Shown in pieces: positions 10,264 to 19,143 of a DNA stretch of 64,000 bases. The DNA lies in assembly GCF_003123745.1 (NCBI RefSeq), contig NZ_QETB01000001.1:744001-808000 (forward strand), read 5' to 3'. The notes under the pieces were generated by a model, which searched no databases, was not told the DNA's origin, and worked only from the letters and a program-made list of their open reading frames with translations. The DNA comes from Ancrocorticia populi (GTDB lineage Bacteria > Actinomycetota > Actinomycetes > Actinomycetales > Actinomycetaceae). Each line of letters starts with the position of its first letter. The stretch's first letter is position 1. A program made the position numbers and the translations under genes.

Positions 10264-10634
10264 TGGCTGTCACTCCAAAGGGTAAGGGCAAGTTCGTTTC
10301 CCGCGATCGTCGCCACTTCCGCCTCCGCAAGAAGGTCTCTGGTACTCCGGAGCGTCCGCGCCTGGTGGTTACACGTTCGAACCGACATATGGTTGCACAG
10401 GTTATCGACGATACCGTTGGCCATACATTGGCTTCTGCCTCGACCCTCGAAGAGTCGCTGCGTAGTGCCGATGGTTCCAAGACCGAGAAGGCCCGTCAGG
10501 TTGGCGAGCTCATTGGTAAGCGCGCACAGGAGGCCGGGGTTTCGGCCGTTGTGTTTGATCGTGGCGGTAACAAGTACCACGGCCGTGTGGCCGCTGTAGC
10601 CGATGGCGCCCGCGAGTCCGGGCTTACCCTGTAA
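10263..10634 (+). CDS. rplR: 50S ribosomal protein L18
   Basis: 123 residues from the ATG at 10263 ([11 protein letters not shown]), chosen over the GTG one codon earlier because it makes the usual TGATG overlap with rpl[24 protein letters not shown] and the C-terminal [24 protein letters not shown]-like block (here ARESGLTL) identify L18, which carries 5S rRNA. Confidence 0.96.
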   Translation: MAVTPKGKGKFVSRDRRHFRLRKKVSGTPERPRLVVTRSNRHMVAQVIDDTVGHTLASASTLEESLRSADGSKTEKARQVGELIGKRAQEAGVSAVVFDRGGNKYHGRVAAVADGARESGLTL

Positions 10635-10663
10635 GCCTGCGAGAGCGAGAAGAGGTTTTAAGC

Positions 10664-11365
10664 ATGGCTGCACAGCAGCGAGGTCGGGGCAATAACAACC
10701 CCGAGGAAAAGAGCGAGCGGGGCAACAACCGTCGCGGCGAGCGCCGTGGCGAGCGCCGTGAGCGCCGTAACGAGGACAAGAACGCTTACATTGAGCGCGT
10801 TGTCACCATCAACCGCGTAGCCAAGACCGTTAAGGGTGGCCGCCGCATGTCCTTCACCGCACTGGTTGTGGTGGGAGACGGCAACGGCACCGTTGGCGTT
10901 GGCTACGGCAAGGCCAAGGAAGTTCCCGCGGCAATCGCCAAGGGAACCGAGGAAGCAAAGAAGAACTTCTTCCGCGTTCCTCGCATTGGCAAGACCATTC
11001 CACACCTGGTTCAGGGTGAGGATGCCGCGGGCGTTGTCCTGCTGCGTCCGGCTTCCCCCGGTACCGGCGTTATCGCCGGCGGCCCGGTTCGCGCCATCAT
11101 GGAGTGCGCAGGCATCCATGACATCCTGACCAAGTCGCTCGGATCGGCTAACGCAATCAACATCGTTCACGCGACGATCGCCGCCCTCAAGCAGCTAGAG
11201 CTTCCCGAAGCTGTTGCTGCCCGTCGCGGCCTGCCGCTTGAGCATGTGGCGCCCGAGTCAATGCTCCGCCAGCGTGCAGAAGCAGACGCCAAGGAGCGTG
11301 CTGATCAGGAAGCACTCGCTGCTCAGAATGAGAACGAGGCTGCCGCAGCTGGAGTTGGTGCATGA
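10664..11365 (+). CDS. rpsE: 30S ribosomal protein S5
   Basis: 233 residues, longer than the roughly 165 of E. coli because of a charged N-terminal region rich in Arg, Glu and Asn (residues 1-45) and an Ala/Glu-rich C-terminal tail. The core has [36 protein letters not shown] and [20 protein letters not shown]5 influences decoding accuracy. Its stop overlaps the rpmD start. Confidence 0.97.
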   Translation: MAAQQRGRGNNNPEEKSERGNNRRGERRGERRERRNEDKNAYIERVVTINRVAKTVKGGRRMSFTALVVVGDGNGTVGVGYGKAKEVPAAIAKGTEEAKKNFFRVPRIGKTIPHLVQGEDAAGVVLLRPASPGTGVIAGGPVRAIMECAGIHDILTKSLGSANAINIVHATIAALKQLELPEAVAARRGLPLEHVAPESMLRQRAEADAKERADQEALAAQNENEAAAAGVGA

Positions 11366-11547
11366 TGGCTAAGCTCAAGATCACTCAGGTTCGAGGCACC
11401 GTTGGTAGCCGCCAGAACCAGAAGGATACGCTGCGTACTCTCGGACTCCGCAAGATCGGACAGTCCGTTGTGCGCGAAGATCGCCCAGAGGTTGTAGGTG
11501 CGGTTCGCACCGTTGCACACCTCGTGACCGTGGAGGAGGTTGACTGA
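11365..11547 (+). CDS. rpmD: 50S ribosomal protein L30
   Basis: 60 residues. [32 protein letters not shown] is the complete L30 signature. I use the second ATG of a tandem pair (11362 and 11365). It overlaps rpsE upstream and rplO downstream. Confidence 0.95.
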   Translation: MAKLKITQVRGTVGSRQNQKDTLRTLGLRKIGQSVVREDRPEVVGAVRTVAHLVTVEEVD

Positions 11548-12017
11548 TGGCAGAGGCAAATGAAGAGGCCAATGTCCTGAAGATCCACGATCTTCGTCCG
11601 GCTCCAGGTTCCAAGAAGGCCAAGACCCGCGTAGGCCGCGGTGAAGCCTCCAAGGGTAAGACTGCTGGCCGTGGTACCAAGGGTACGAAGGCTCGCTACC
11701 AGGTTCCCGCGCGTTTCGAAGGTGGCCAAATGCCACTGCACATGCGCCTGCCGAAGTTGCGTGGATTCAAGAATCCATACCGCGTCGAGTATCAGGTTGT
11801 GAACGTGGATACCTTGGCCCAGCTGTTCCCTGAGGGCGGCACGGTCACGGTTGAGGATCTGGTTGCTAAGGGCGCTGTGCGTCCCAAGAACCTCGTGAAG
11901 GTTCTTGGCACCGGCGAACTCAGTGTCAAGCTTGATCTGACCGTGGATGCATGGTCGGGTTCGGCCAAGACGAAGATCGAGGCCGCTGGCGGTTCTGTGA
12001 CCGCTCGTGAGGCCTGA
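11547..12017 (+). CDS. rplO: 50S ribosomal protein L15
   Basis: 156 residues. [36 protein letters not shown] is the glycine-rich N-terminal arm and [18 protein letters not shown] the central signature. Last gene of the spc group here; a rho-independent terminator follows directly. Confidence 0.98.
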   Translation: MAEANEEANVLKIHDLRPAPGSKKAKTRVGRGEASKGKTAGRGTKGTKARYQVPARFEGGQMPLHMRLPKLRGFKNPYRVEYQVVNVDTLAQLFPEGGTVTVEDLVAKGAVRPKNLVKVLGTGELSVKLDLTVDAWSGSAKTKIEAAGGSVTAREA

Positions 12018-12035
12018 TTTAGTTCAATAAAGATG

Positions 12036-12062
12036 GCGGCTCCTGCGGGGGCCGCTATTTTT
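12036..12062 (+). terminator. Terminator after rplO
   Basis: Eight-base stem GCGGCTCC (12036-12043) / GGGGCCGC (12048-12055) with one G-T pair and a TGCG loop, followed by TATTTTTAT. This is a standard rho-independent terminator and would separate the ribosomal genes from secY. Confidence 0.85.
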
Positions 12063-12108
12063 ATGCCCGCGCGGCGTCCGGCATTGCTTCAGGCGTCTGA
12101 CGCGATCT

Positions 12109-12188
12109 TTGAGAACCACGACGAAGCGCCGGCTCCGGAGCTAGTTGCCGAGGTGGGTGCTTGCGTGAGGAGCCGGCGTGGTTCTCAA
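12109..12188. repeat. Large imperfect stem-loop between rplO and secY
   Basis: The arms TTGAGAACCA (12109-12118) plus CGCCGGCTCC (12127-12136) pair with GGAGCCGGCG (12169-12178) plus TGGTTCTCAA (12179-12188): 20 matched pairs interrupted only by an 8-base bulge on the left arm, with a 32-base loop. It lies after the terminator and before the likely secY promoter, so it is not obviously an mRNA leader. Function unknown; it could be a remnant of a small repetitive element. Confidence 0.7.
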
Positions 12189-12212
12189 TCCTACTGGCCC
12201 ACCCACTTCCAA

Positions 12213-12240
12213 AGATCCGACGCAAACCCGAGAGGGGGAG
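12213..12240 (+). repeat. Intergenic GACGCAA-motif repeat, copy 1
   Basis: AGATCCGACGCAAACCCG followed by AGAGGGGGAG. It resembles copies at 21251-21275 (inverted), 21376, 21416 and 23513. All five lie between genes. Function unknown. Confidence 0.6.
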
Positions 12241-12276
12241 GGAAGTTGTGACGCGCACCCATTTCCTGCCCGCGTT

Positions 12277-12305
12277 TTCGCACTCACGCGCTCCGCGGGT
12301 ATAGT
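12277..12305 (+). promoter_or_regulatory. Candidate secY promoter
   Basis: TTCGCA (12277-12282), 17 bases, then TATAGT (12300-12305). The -10 is good and the -35 matches consensus at four of six positions. It lies 72 bases upstream of the secY start codon and downstream of the rplO terminator, as needed for independent expression. Confidence 0.5.
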
Positions 12306-12377
12306 TGTGCGGGCATGGGCGAAGTGTGCCCTGTTTTTTAACCATACGCGGGGCTGCCCGCAACTGTTGGAGGAACC

Positions 12378-13664
12378 TTGATTCAGGCGTTCGCGGCCGC
12401 ATTCCGCACTCCCGATCTCCGGCGCAAACTGCTGTTCACGATGGCGATCATGGCGATTTACCGCCTTGGCACATTTATCCCGGCGCCATTCGTTTCGATC
12501 ACCAACGTTCGGGCCTGTATGGATCAGTCCGGAACCGGCGATTTCCTCTCGATGGTCAACCTGTTCTCGGGTGGCGCGATGACGCAGCTGTCCGTCTTCT
12601 CGTTGGGCATCATGCCTTACATTACGTCTTCCATCATCATCCAGCTCATGCGCGTGGTGATCCCGCGGTTCGAGGAGCTGCATAAGGAGGGCCAGTCGGG
12701 TACCGCGAAGCTCACCGAGTACACGCGTTACCTGACGATTGGCTTGGCTGTTCTGCAAAGTGCGGTTGTGGTTTCAGTTGCCAATACTCAGCTCTTCCAA
12801 GGTTGCAGCGTGGATCCCTTCCCGGACGCCACCCCGCTGAAGTATGCGCTGACGATCCTGACGATGACGGCTGGCACGGGCCTTATCATGTGGCTGGCTG
12901 AGCTGGTTACGGAAAATGGCGTGGGCCAGGGAATGTCCATCCTGATCTTCACTGGTATCGCGGCCTCCTTCCCGACCATGCTCATCCAGGTCACCCAGTC
13001 CAACGGCGGTTGGGGAGCAGCGCTTCTGGTGCTCGCGCTTATCCTTGCGATCGTTGTGGTGGTTGTGTTCGTGGAGCAGTCACAGCGCCGTATCCCGGTG
13101 CAGTATGCAAAGCGTGTGGTTGGCCGGCGCACCTACGGCGGTTCCACCACGTACCTGCCGATTCGCATCAATATGGCGAACGTGATCCCGGTGATCTTCG
13201 CATCCTCGATTCTCATGCTGCCGTCCATGATCTCTACGTTCGGCGATCCGGCGTCCGGATGGGTCCAGTGGATTAACCGCTACCTGCACTCGGGTGCGCC
13301 GCTGTACTTCGTGCTCTTTGCTGCCATGATCTTCGCTTTCGCGTTCTTCTACACCTCAATCACGTTCAACACGGAAGAGGTTGCGGACAATATGAAGCGT
13401 TACGGCGGCTTCATCCCGGGTATTCGCGCAGGCCGCCCGACGGCTGAATACCTGAAGTACGTCTCTAGCCGCCTCACGTGGGTAGGCGCAACTTACCTAA
13501 CGATCATCGCGATGGTCCCAGTGATTGTGTTCTCCCAGATGGGTATCATGGGTGGCGGGTTCGGTGGAACCTCGATCATCATTCTGGTGGGCGTGGGACT
13601 GCAGACCGTCAAGGATATCAACTCTCAACTCCAGCAACGCCACTACGACGGCTTCCTGCGATAA
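12378..13664 (+). CDS. secY: Protein translocase subunit SecY
   Basis: 428 residues, the central pore of the Sec translocon, expected to have ten membrane helices. Conserved sequences include FRTPDLRRKLLFTMAIMAIYRLGTFIP, FSLGIMPYITSSIIIQL, GRRTYGGSTTYLPIRINMANVIPVIFASS and FNTEEVADNMKRYGGFIPGIRAG. The TTG at 12378 is taken as start because GGAGGAA precedes it and the protein begins at the family's usual position. Followed closely by adk and map. Confidence 0.96.
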   Translation: MIQAFAAAFRTPDLRRKLLFTMAIMAIYRLGTFIPAPFVSITNVRACMDQSGTGDFLSMVNLFSGGAMTQLSVFSLGIMPYITSSIIIQLMRVVIPRFEELHKEGQSGTAKLTEYTRYLTIGLAVLQSAVVVSVANTQLFQGCSVDPFPDATPLKYALTILTMTAGTGLIMWLAELVTENGVGQGMSILIFTGIAASFPTMLIQVTQSNGGWGAALLVLALILAIVVVVVFVEQSQRRIPVQYAKRVVGRRTYGGSTTYLPIRINMANVIPVIFASSILMLPSMISTFGDPASGWVQWINRYLHSGAPLYFVLFAAMIFAFAFFYTSITFNTEEVADNMKRYGGFIPGIRAGRPTAEYLKYVSSRLTWVGATYLTIIAMVPVIVFSQMGIMGGGFGGTSIIILVGVGLQTVKDINSQLQQRHYDGFLR

Positions 13665-13700
13665 GCCGGAGGGGCGTTCAAAGTAGCGAAGGAAATCATC

Positions 13701-14276
13701 GTGTCTGTTCGCCTTATCCTCGTTGGCCCGCCAGGAGCGGGCAAAGGTACCCAAGCGGAGCTTCTTTGCGAAGCCCTCGGTATCCCGGCAATTTCTACCG
13801 GTGAGATCTTCCGCCGCCATGCCAAGGCCCACGATGAGCTAGGACAGCTCGCGGAATCCTACACTTCGCGCGGCGAACTCGTACCCGATGAGGTCACGAA
13901 CAAGATGGTGGCTGCTCGGCTCGCTGAGCAGGATGCCGCCGATGGCTTCCTGCTGGACGGCTATCCCCGCAACCTCTCTCAAGTTGCCGCGTTGGATTCG
14001 ATGCTGGGGGAGTCCAGTATTGACGCGGTGCTTTCGTTAGTTGCGGACGACGACGAAGTGGTCCAGCGCCTTCTTGGCCGTGCCGCCGAACAGGGGCGCG
14101 TTGATGATACAGAAGACGTGATCCGCCACCGCATCGAGCTCTATCACGCCCAGACGGAACCTCTCATTTCGGTGTACCGGGAGCGAGGAATTCTCGTGGA
14201 GGTTGACGGCATGGGCGGCATTGAAGAGGTTGCGCAAAACCTTGTATCCGAGTTGAAAGCGTTCCTGACGAAGTAA
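13701..14276 (+). CDS. adk: Adenylate kinase
   Basis: Interconverts AMP + ATP and 2 ADP. 191 residues from a GTG preceded by GAAGGAA. The P-loop GPPGAGKGT is at residues 9-17, AMP-binding ISTGEIFR follows, and DGFLLDGYPRN is conserved. The lid is the short, zinc-free type (GRAAEQGRVDDTEDVIRHR), as in other actinobacteria. The last base of its TAA is the first of the map ATG. Confidence 0.97.
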   Translation: MSVRLILVGPPGAGKGTQAELLCEALGIPAISTGEIFRRHAKAHDELGQLAESYTSRGELVPDEVTNKMVAARLAEQDAADGFLLDGYPRNLSQVAALDSMLGESSIDAVLSLVADDDEVVQRLLGRAAEQGRVDDTEDVIRHRIELYHAQTEPLISVYRERGILVEVDGMGGIEEVAQNLVSELKAFLTK

Positions 14277-15109
14277 TGTCCCGCAAGGAAAAGATCCAAT
14301 ATAAGAGCCATGAGCAGTTCCTCAAGATGAGGCAGGCTGGGCTTGTGGTTGCCGATATCCATCGAGCGCTGCGCGAGAAGGTACGTGCGGGAAGGACAAC
14401 CGCAGACGCGGATGCGATTGCCGCCGAGGTTTTGGAGCGGGCCGGATCGAAGTCCAACTTTCTTGGGTATTACGGCTATCCGGGGCATATCTGCACCTCC
14501 GTTAATGAGGTGATTGTTCACGGAATCCCGGGAGATCGGGTGCTGGAGCCGGGTGATCTCGTTTCGTTTGATTGCGGTGCTGTTGTGGATGGTTGGCATG
14601 GTGATGCCGCGATTTCGATGGTGATTCCCGGTGGCGATCCTGAGTTGACGGCGCGGAGGCAGCGGCTTTCCGATATGACGGAAGAGTGTATGTGGCGCGG
14701 CATTGCTGCTGCAGCCACAGGTTCCCATGTGGGTGATATTGGCCGGGCGATCGATGACTTCGTAGTAGGCCTTCAAGAAGAACCCGGGATCGTCGAAGAG
14801 TACGTGGGCCACGGCATCGGAACCGCAATGCACATGGCACCGGACGTTCCGAACTACCGGACCCGTTCGCACTTGGACAAGCTGAAGCCAGGCATGGCCC
14901 TGTGTATCGAGCCGATGCTGACCAGCGGTTCGCCCGAAAATGTGACGTTGGGCGACGATTGGACGGTTGTAACCCTTGACGGCGGCGATGCCTGCCACTG
15001 GGAACACGAGATCGCGATCCACGAGCGTGGGATCTGGGTACTCACAGCACCCGACGGAGGGATCGAGGGGCTATCTCCATATGGAGTTGTACCTGTCCCG
15101 CTTGGGTGA
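14276..15109 (+). CDS. map: Methionine aminopeptidase type I
   Basis: Removes the initiator methionine from new proteins. 277 residues. Metal ligands are visible in DCGAVVDGWHGDAAIS (two Asp), HGIGTAMH (His), IEPML (Glu) and WEHEIAI (Glu). The SVNEVIVHGIP segment contains the catalytic histidine. Overlaps adk (TAATG). Confidence 0.96.
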   Translation: MSRKEKIQYKSHEQFLKMRQAGLVVADIHRALREKVRAGRTTADADAIAAEVLERAGSKSNFLGYYGYPGHICTSVNEVIVHGIPGDRVLEPGDLVSFDCGAVVDGWHGDAAISMVIPGGDPELTARRQRLSDMTEECMWRGIAAAATGSHVGDIGRAIDDFVVGLQEEPGIVEEYVGHGIGTAMHMAPDVPNYRTRSHLDKLKPGMALCIEPMLTSGSPENVTLGDDWTVVTLDGGDACHWEHEIAIHERGIWVLTAPDGGIEGLSPYGVVPVPLG

Positions 15110-15131
15110 CCAGTTCCACCAGTTTTCGCCT

Positions 15132-15159
15132 TTGCGGCGCGAGTTTTGCCGGGTACTAT
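15132..15159 (+). promoter_or_regulatory. Candidate infA promoter
   Basis: TTGCGG (15132-15137), 16 bases, then TACTAT (15154-15159), in the 134-base gap between map and infA. Only moderate matches to consensus. Confidence 0.35.
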
Positions 15160-15243
15160 TGATTCCCGGTACGCCATGCCCACGGCACGGCGTATGTGGC
15201 TTCTCACAACCCGGTGGGAAGCTACCCATTGTGAGCGAGGGTT

Positions 15244-15465
15244 ATGGCGAAAAAGGAAGGCGTCATCGAGGTTGAGGGAAGCGTTGTTGAAGCGCTCCCG
15301 AACGCGATGTTCCGTGTTGAGTTGGAGAATGGGCACGTTGTGCTTGCCCACATCTCTGGCAAAATGCGTCAGCATTACATTAAGATCCTGCCTGAAGATC
15401 GGGTGGTTGTGGAGCTCACGCCATACGATCTCAGCCGTGGCCGGATCGTGTACCGCTATAAGTGA
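15244..15465 (+). CDS. infA: Translation initiation factor IF-1
   Basis: 73 residues, all within the S1-like OB fold: [38 protein letters not shown], with the end RGRIVYRYK conserved. IF-1 occupies the A site during initiation. First gene of the infA-rpmJ-rpsM-rpsK-rpoA-rplQ group. Confidence 0.98.
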   Translation: MAKKEGVIEVEGSVVEALPNAMFRVELENGHVVLAHISGKMRQHYIKILPEDRVVVELTPYDLSRGRIVYRYK

Positions 15466-15507
15466 GCCCTAATTGCAACGCCCGCCTAGCGGCAAGGAAG
15501 AGTAGCA

Positions 15508-15621
15508 ATGAAAGTCAAGCCCAGCGTTAAGAGAATCTGCGATAGCTGCAAGGTTATTCGCCGGCATGGCCGCGTCATGGTCATCTGCGATAATCCGCGG
15601 CACAAGCAGCGTCAGGGTTAA
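15508..15621 (+). CDS. rpmJ: 50S ribosomal protein L36
   Basis: A 37-residue protein, [19 protein letters not shown] then [18 protein letters not shown], that matches L36 throughout. The zinc ligands CxxC (residues 11 and 14), a third Cys at 27 and a His at 32 are present. Preceded by AAGGAAG. Confidence 0.97.
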   Translation: MKVKPSVKRICDSCKVIRRHGRVMVICDNPRHKQRQG

Positions 15622-15669
15622 GTAACGCGGCGGGTAAGCCCGCCAACCAAGCACTGCACACGTACCCCC

Positions 15670-15730
15670 GGTCCGAAGGCTGGGGCCCGGCGCGAGAGGC
15701 CGGGTAAGCAGTGTTCCACACCTTCGGACC
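15670..15730 (+). promoter_or_regulatory. Structured leader upstream of rpsM
   Basis: A perfect 10-base inverted repeat GGTCCGAAGG (15670-15679) / CCTTCGGACC (15721-15730) encloses a second hairpin (CCGGC ... GCCGG). It ends shortly before the AGGAG ribosome binding site of rpsM. It may be an autoregulatory mRNA structure or a partial attenuator; no U-tract follows. Confidence 0.5.
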
Positions 15731-15749
15731 TACAACAGGAGCTAAGAAA

Positions 15750-16121
15750 TTGGCACGTCTCTCAGGCGTTGACCTCCCTCGCGAAAAGCGAGTTGAGATT
15801 GCGCTTACATATATTTACGGCATCGGCCGCACCCGTGCGGCAGAAACCTTGGCGGCAACCGGCGTTAGCCCGGACGTGCGCGTCAAGGATCTCACCGAAG
15901 ATGATCTGGTTAAGCTCAAGAACCACATTGACGAGAACTTCAAGGTAGAAGGCGATCTTCGCCGCGAGGTGCAGGCGGATATCCGTCGCAAGATTGAGAT
16001 CGGTTGCTACCAGGGCATCCGGCATCGCCGCGGACTGCCCGTTCATGGCCAGCGCACCAAGACGAACGCTCGTACCCGCAAGGGTCCGAAGCGCACTGTC
16101 GCTGGTAAGAAGAAGGCCTAG
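15750..16121 (+). CDS. rpsM: 30S ribosomal protein S13
   Basis: 123 residues from a TTG at 15750, preceded by AGGAG; this gives the usual N-terminus [48 protein letters not shown] is the C-terminal signature. An upstream in-frame start at 15711 would add 13 unconserved residues and overlap the structured leader. Confidence 0.96.
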   Translation: MARLSGVDLPREKRVEIALTYIYGIGRTRAAETLAATGVSPDVRVKDLTEDDLVKLKNHIDENFKVEGDLRREVQADIRRKIEIGCYQGIRHRRGLPVHGQRTKTNARTRKGPKRTVAGKKKA

Positions 16122-16155
16122 TAAGGCTAGTCGAGAGTTTAAGAGAAAGTAGATC

Positions 16156-16566
16156 ATGCCAGCAAAGACTCGTCAGGCTGCCTCAGGCGCCCGTCGTCCA
16201 CGCCGTAAGGAGCGTCGGAACATTGCTGTGGGCCAGGCCCACATCAAGTCGACCTTCAACAACACCATTGTTTCCATCACTGATCCCACCGGCGCTGTTA
16301 TCGCTCAGTGCTCCTCGGGCCAGGTTGGTTTCAAGGGCTCGCGTAAGTCAACCCCATACGCCGCTCAGCTTGCCGCTGAGAACGCTGCTCGTACCGCGAT
16401 CGAACACGGTATGAAGAAGGTTGATGTTTTCGTGAAGGGACCCGGTTCAGGCCGCGAAACGGCCATCCGTTCCCTCACTGCTTCCGGCCTCGAAGTTACC
16501 TCGATCTCCGATGTGACTCCTCAGGCTCACAACGGCTGCCGCCCGCCAAAGCGCCGCCGCGTGTGA
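16156..16566 (+). CDS. rpsK: 30S ribosomal protein S11
   Basis: 136 residues. [24 protein letters not shown] and the C-terminal [18 protein letters not shown] are diagnostic. rpsD, which often follows rpsK in other bacteria, is absent here. A perfect hairpin TGCGGCC-TTCG-GGCCGCA (16572-16589) without a U-tract follows the stop. Confidence 0.98.
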   Translation: MPAKTRQAASGARRPRRKERRNIAVGQAHIKSTFNNTIVSITDPTGAVIAQCSSGQVGFKGSRKSTPYAAQLAAENAARTAIEHGMKKVDVFVKGPGSGRETAIRSLTASGLEVTSISDVTPQAHNGCRPPKRRRV

Positions 16567-16665
16567 CCATTTGCGGCCTTCGGGCCGCACCCCTCCCGCA
16601 GTCAAGACGGCTGATGGGAACTGTTGGGCATCAAATAGCGGGTGCCCGCTGAAAGGAAAAGAATC

Positions 16666-17670
16666 TTGCTGATCGCACAGCGCCCCGTCCTCACTGAGGA
16701 ACGGGTATCTGATACACGCTCGAAGTTCGTTCTTGAGCCGCTGGAGCCAGGCTTTGGCTACACGCTCGGTAACTCGATGCGCCGCACGCTGCTTTCGTCC
16801 ATCCCGGGCGCGGCAGTGACCTCCGTGCGTATCGACGGCGTTCTTCACGAGTTCTCCACGATTGCTGGAGTCAAGGAAGATGTTGCCGAGATCATCCTGA
16901 ATCTCAAGGAGCTTGTTGTCTCCTCTGAGCAAGATGAGCCCGTCCTCATGTACCTGCGCAAGCAGGGACCCTGCGACGTTACAGCTGCGGATATCACCCC
17001 GCCTGCCGGCGTGGAGATCCACAATCCAGATCTGCACATTGCCACTCTCAATGAGAAGGGCAAGATTGAGGTTGATCTGACTGTGGAACGTGGCCGTGGC
17101 TACGTATCCGCTCTTCAGAACAAGGGCATCGAGGATGAAATCGGACGTATTCCGATCGATTCCATCTATTCGCCCGTCCTCAAGGTCTCGTACAAGGTTG
17201 AGGCAACTCGCGTTGAGCAGCGCACCGATTTCGATCGGCTTGTTGTGGACGTTGAGGTCAAGCCTTCAACCACGGCGCGTGACGCTCTCGCCTCCGCCGG
17301 CAAGACCCTTGTTGAGCTGTTCGGGCTATGCGTGGACCTCAACAATGAGGTCGAAGGCATCGAGATTGGTCCCGCCCCTGTGGTGGAGACCCAGTCCTCC
17401 GATCTGCTCCGGCCCATCGAGATTCTGAACCTTCCGGCCCGTTCCAAGAACTGTCTGCAGCGCGAGGGTATCCATACCATTGGTGAACTGGTCCAGCGCT
17501 CTGAAGCTGACCTGCTTGATATCCGGAACTTCGGCGCTAAGTCGATCGAAGACGTCAAGGACGAGCTTGAAAAGCTTGACCTGCGCCTGAAGGATTCCCC
17601 AGCGGGTTACATCGCCAACTACGGCGATGAGAGCTACTCGATGCAGTTCAGCGACGATTCGCAGGCCTGA
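16666..17670 (+). CDS. rpoA: DNA-directed RNA polymerase subunit alpha
   Basis: 334 residues from a TTG at 16666 preceded by GAAAGGAAAA, giving [14 protein letters not shown], the family's normal beginning. A GTG at 16642 would add eight residues and overlaps a hairpin (16637-16650). The N-terminal domain carries [21 protein letters not shown]; the C-terminal domain has [26 protein letters not shown] and [17 protein letters not shown]. Alpha assembles the polymerase and contacts UP elements and activators. Confidence 0.97.
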   Translation: MLIAQRPVLTEERVSDTRSKFVLEPLEPGFGYTLGNSMRRTLLSSIPGAAVTSVRIDGVLHEFSTIAGVKEDVAEIILNLKELVVSSEQDEPVLMYLRKQGPCDVTAADITPPAGVEIHNPDLHIATLNEKGKIEVDLTVERGRGYVSALQNKGIEDEIGRIPIDSIYSPVLKVSYKVEATRVEQRTDFDRLVVDVEVKPSTTARDALASAGKTLVELFGLCVDLNNEVEGIEIGPAPVVETQSSDLLRPIEILNLPARSKNCLQREGIHTIGELVQRSEADLLDIRNFGAKSIEDVKDELEKLDLRLKDSPAGYIANYGDESYSMQFSDDSQA

Positions 17671-17700
17671 GGCCCGCACATTTCATAGGAGACAATTACC

Positions 17701-18234
17701 ATGCCTAAGCCCAAGAAGGGCGCGCGACTGGGTGGTTCCGCCGCCCACCAGCGCCACATTATTGCCAACATGTGCAAGGCGCTCATCGAGCACAAGTCGG
17801 TTACCACAACCGAAGCCCGTGCCAAGCTTGTTCAGCCCCACATGGAAAAGCTGATCACCAAGGCAAAGAAGGGCGATACCGCCAACCGCCGTCAGGCCCT
17901 CCGCGTCCTCAAGGACCGCGAGAGCGCCTACATCCTCTTCGAGGAACTCGCTCCTCTGTTTGCAGAGCGCGAGGGTGGCTACACCCGCATCACCAAGATC
18001 GGCGAGCGCCGCGGAGATAACGCTCCGATGGCCGTTCTCTCTCTGGTGACCGAGAAGGTTTCGCCCAAGCAGGAAGCCGTTTCTGAGGCAGAGAATGCCG
18101 CAAAGAAGGCCGCCGCTGTTGCAGAGGAGCCGGCTTCCGCCGAATCCTCTGCTTCGTCCGCATCGTCAGCTTCCTCCGCTTCGGCGGTTTCGGCTGAGTC
18201 CGCAGACAAAGCTTCCGAAGAGGAAGCTAAGTAG
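17701..18234 (+). CDS. rplQ: 50S ribosomal protein L17 with low-complexity tail
   Basis: 177 residues. MPKPKKGARLGGSAAHQRHI, CKALIEHKSVTTTEARAK and GGYTRITKIGERRGDNAPM are the L17 core (about 120 residues). The rest is an Ala/Ser/Glu-rich tail with repeated SASSAS units. Extensions of this sort occur in other actinobacterial L17 proteins. Last gene of the cluster. Confidence 0.97.
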   Translation: MPKPKKGARLGGSAAHQRHIIANMCKALIEHKSVTTTEARAKLVQPHMEKLITKAKKGDTANRRQALRVLKDRESAYILFEELAPLFAEREGGYTRITKIGERRGDNAPMAVLSLVTEKVSPKQEAVSEAENAAKKAAAVAEEPASAESSASSASSASSASAVSAESADKASEEEAK

Positions 18235-18250
18235 GGCAAATAGCTAAGGA

Positions 18251-18281
18251 GGGCCGGGACGCTGTAATGGCGTCCCGGCCC
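18251..18281. terminator. Bidirectional terminator between rplQ and the ROK gene
   Basis: A perfect 12-base stem GGGCCGGGACGC (18251-18262) / GCGTCCCGGCCC (18270-18281) with a 7-base loop lies between two convergent genes. The T-tract is weak (TTGCTGT), but the stem is strong enough to serve both directions. Confidence 0.8.
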
Positions 18282-18303
18282 TTGCTGTATGCCCAGTGAA
18301 ACC

Positions 18304-19143
18304 TTAGTCCGGTAGGTCCCAGGCCTCGTTTTCGGCGGCCTCCACGGCCCCGGTAGGCGCATCTGTCATCGCCCAAGCGCGCACGCCGCCATTCATCCCG
18401 GCTGCGTTGGGTACGAATACCACGTTATCGCCCAGCTTGCCGCGCACTGAGAGCACGATGCGGGCTGAGTTGCCGCCGCCTAGGTACAGCTTGTCCCAGC
18501 GGAACACCGGCCAGAGCGATTCGATGGCTCTGAGGACCCTGCGGGACCACGCGGTGTCTCCCAAGCGGATACGCTCGGCCTCTCCAATCACATCGTCGTA
18601 GGTGAGGCCCCATCGCATCGGTGCGTGGGAGATCTCCAGATGTGGCGCTAGCTTTCCGTTATCGAGCAGAGCGGTGCCCAACCCCGTGCCAAGAGTTACC
18701 ATCAGCTCGATCCCGTTGCCTGAAACGACGCCGGCGGCGGCCACTTCGGCATCGTTCAAAACGAGGGAGGGAACCCCAAAGGTGGCCTCGAGGGAACGCG
18801 AGAGGTCCAAATCCTCCCAGGCGGTGGCCAATTCGGGGAGGATCTTAGTGTGGGGGCCGGCCTTACGGATGTAGTGCGGGGTGTAGACCACCACGCCGTG
18901 CCGGATCATGCCTGGCATACCCAGAGTGATGCGCTCGAAGCCGTCCACGTGAGACGCGTGCTTCTTGACGATACCCATGAGGTCCTCTGGCGGAAGCGGG
19001 TAGCGCAGGGCCGTCCGCTGGGCCTTTCCGATCTGGAAGCCGGCCCTATCAAGCAGGCTGGTCTTGATGCCGCCACCGCCGCAGTCTACGGAGAGTGTAC
19101 GGAGCTTTGGGGTGGAGCCATCGGTATGGGACACTGCGTTCAT
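18304..19143 (-). CDS. ROK-family kinase, similar to polyphosphate glucokinases
   Basis: About 279 residues. The phosphate loop is LSVDCGGGGIKTSLLD, then LVTLGTGLGTALLDNGKLAPHLE and KLYLGGGNSARIVL follow, as in the polyphosphate-glucokinase branch of ROK proteins. The zinc motif CxCGxxGCxE of ROK repressors and glucokinases is missing. It probably phosphorylates glucose or a related sugar. The start is uncertain: ATG 19143 makes a CATG in which this start and the truA start on the other strand overlap; ATG 19173 and GTG 19134 are alternatives. Confidence 0.8.
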   Translation of the reverse strand: MNAVSHTDGSTPKLRTLSVDCGGGGIKTSLLDRAGFQIGKAQRTALRYPLPPEDLMGIVKKHASHVDGFERITLGMPGMIRHGVVVYTPHYIRKAGPHTKILPELATAWEDLDLSRSLEATFGVPSLVLNDAEVAAAGVVSGNGIELMVTLGTGLGTALLDNGKLAPHLEISHAPMRWGLTYDDVIGEAERIRLGDTAWSRRVLRAIESLWPVFRWDKLYLGGGNSARIVLSVRGKLGDNVVFVPNAAGMNGGVRAWAMTDAPTGAVEAAENEAWDLPD

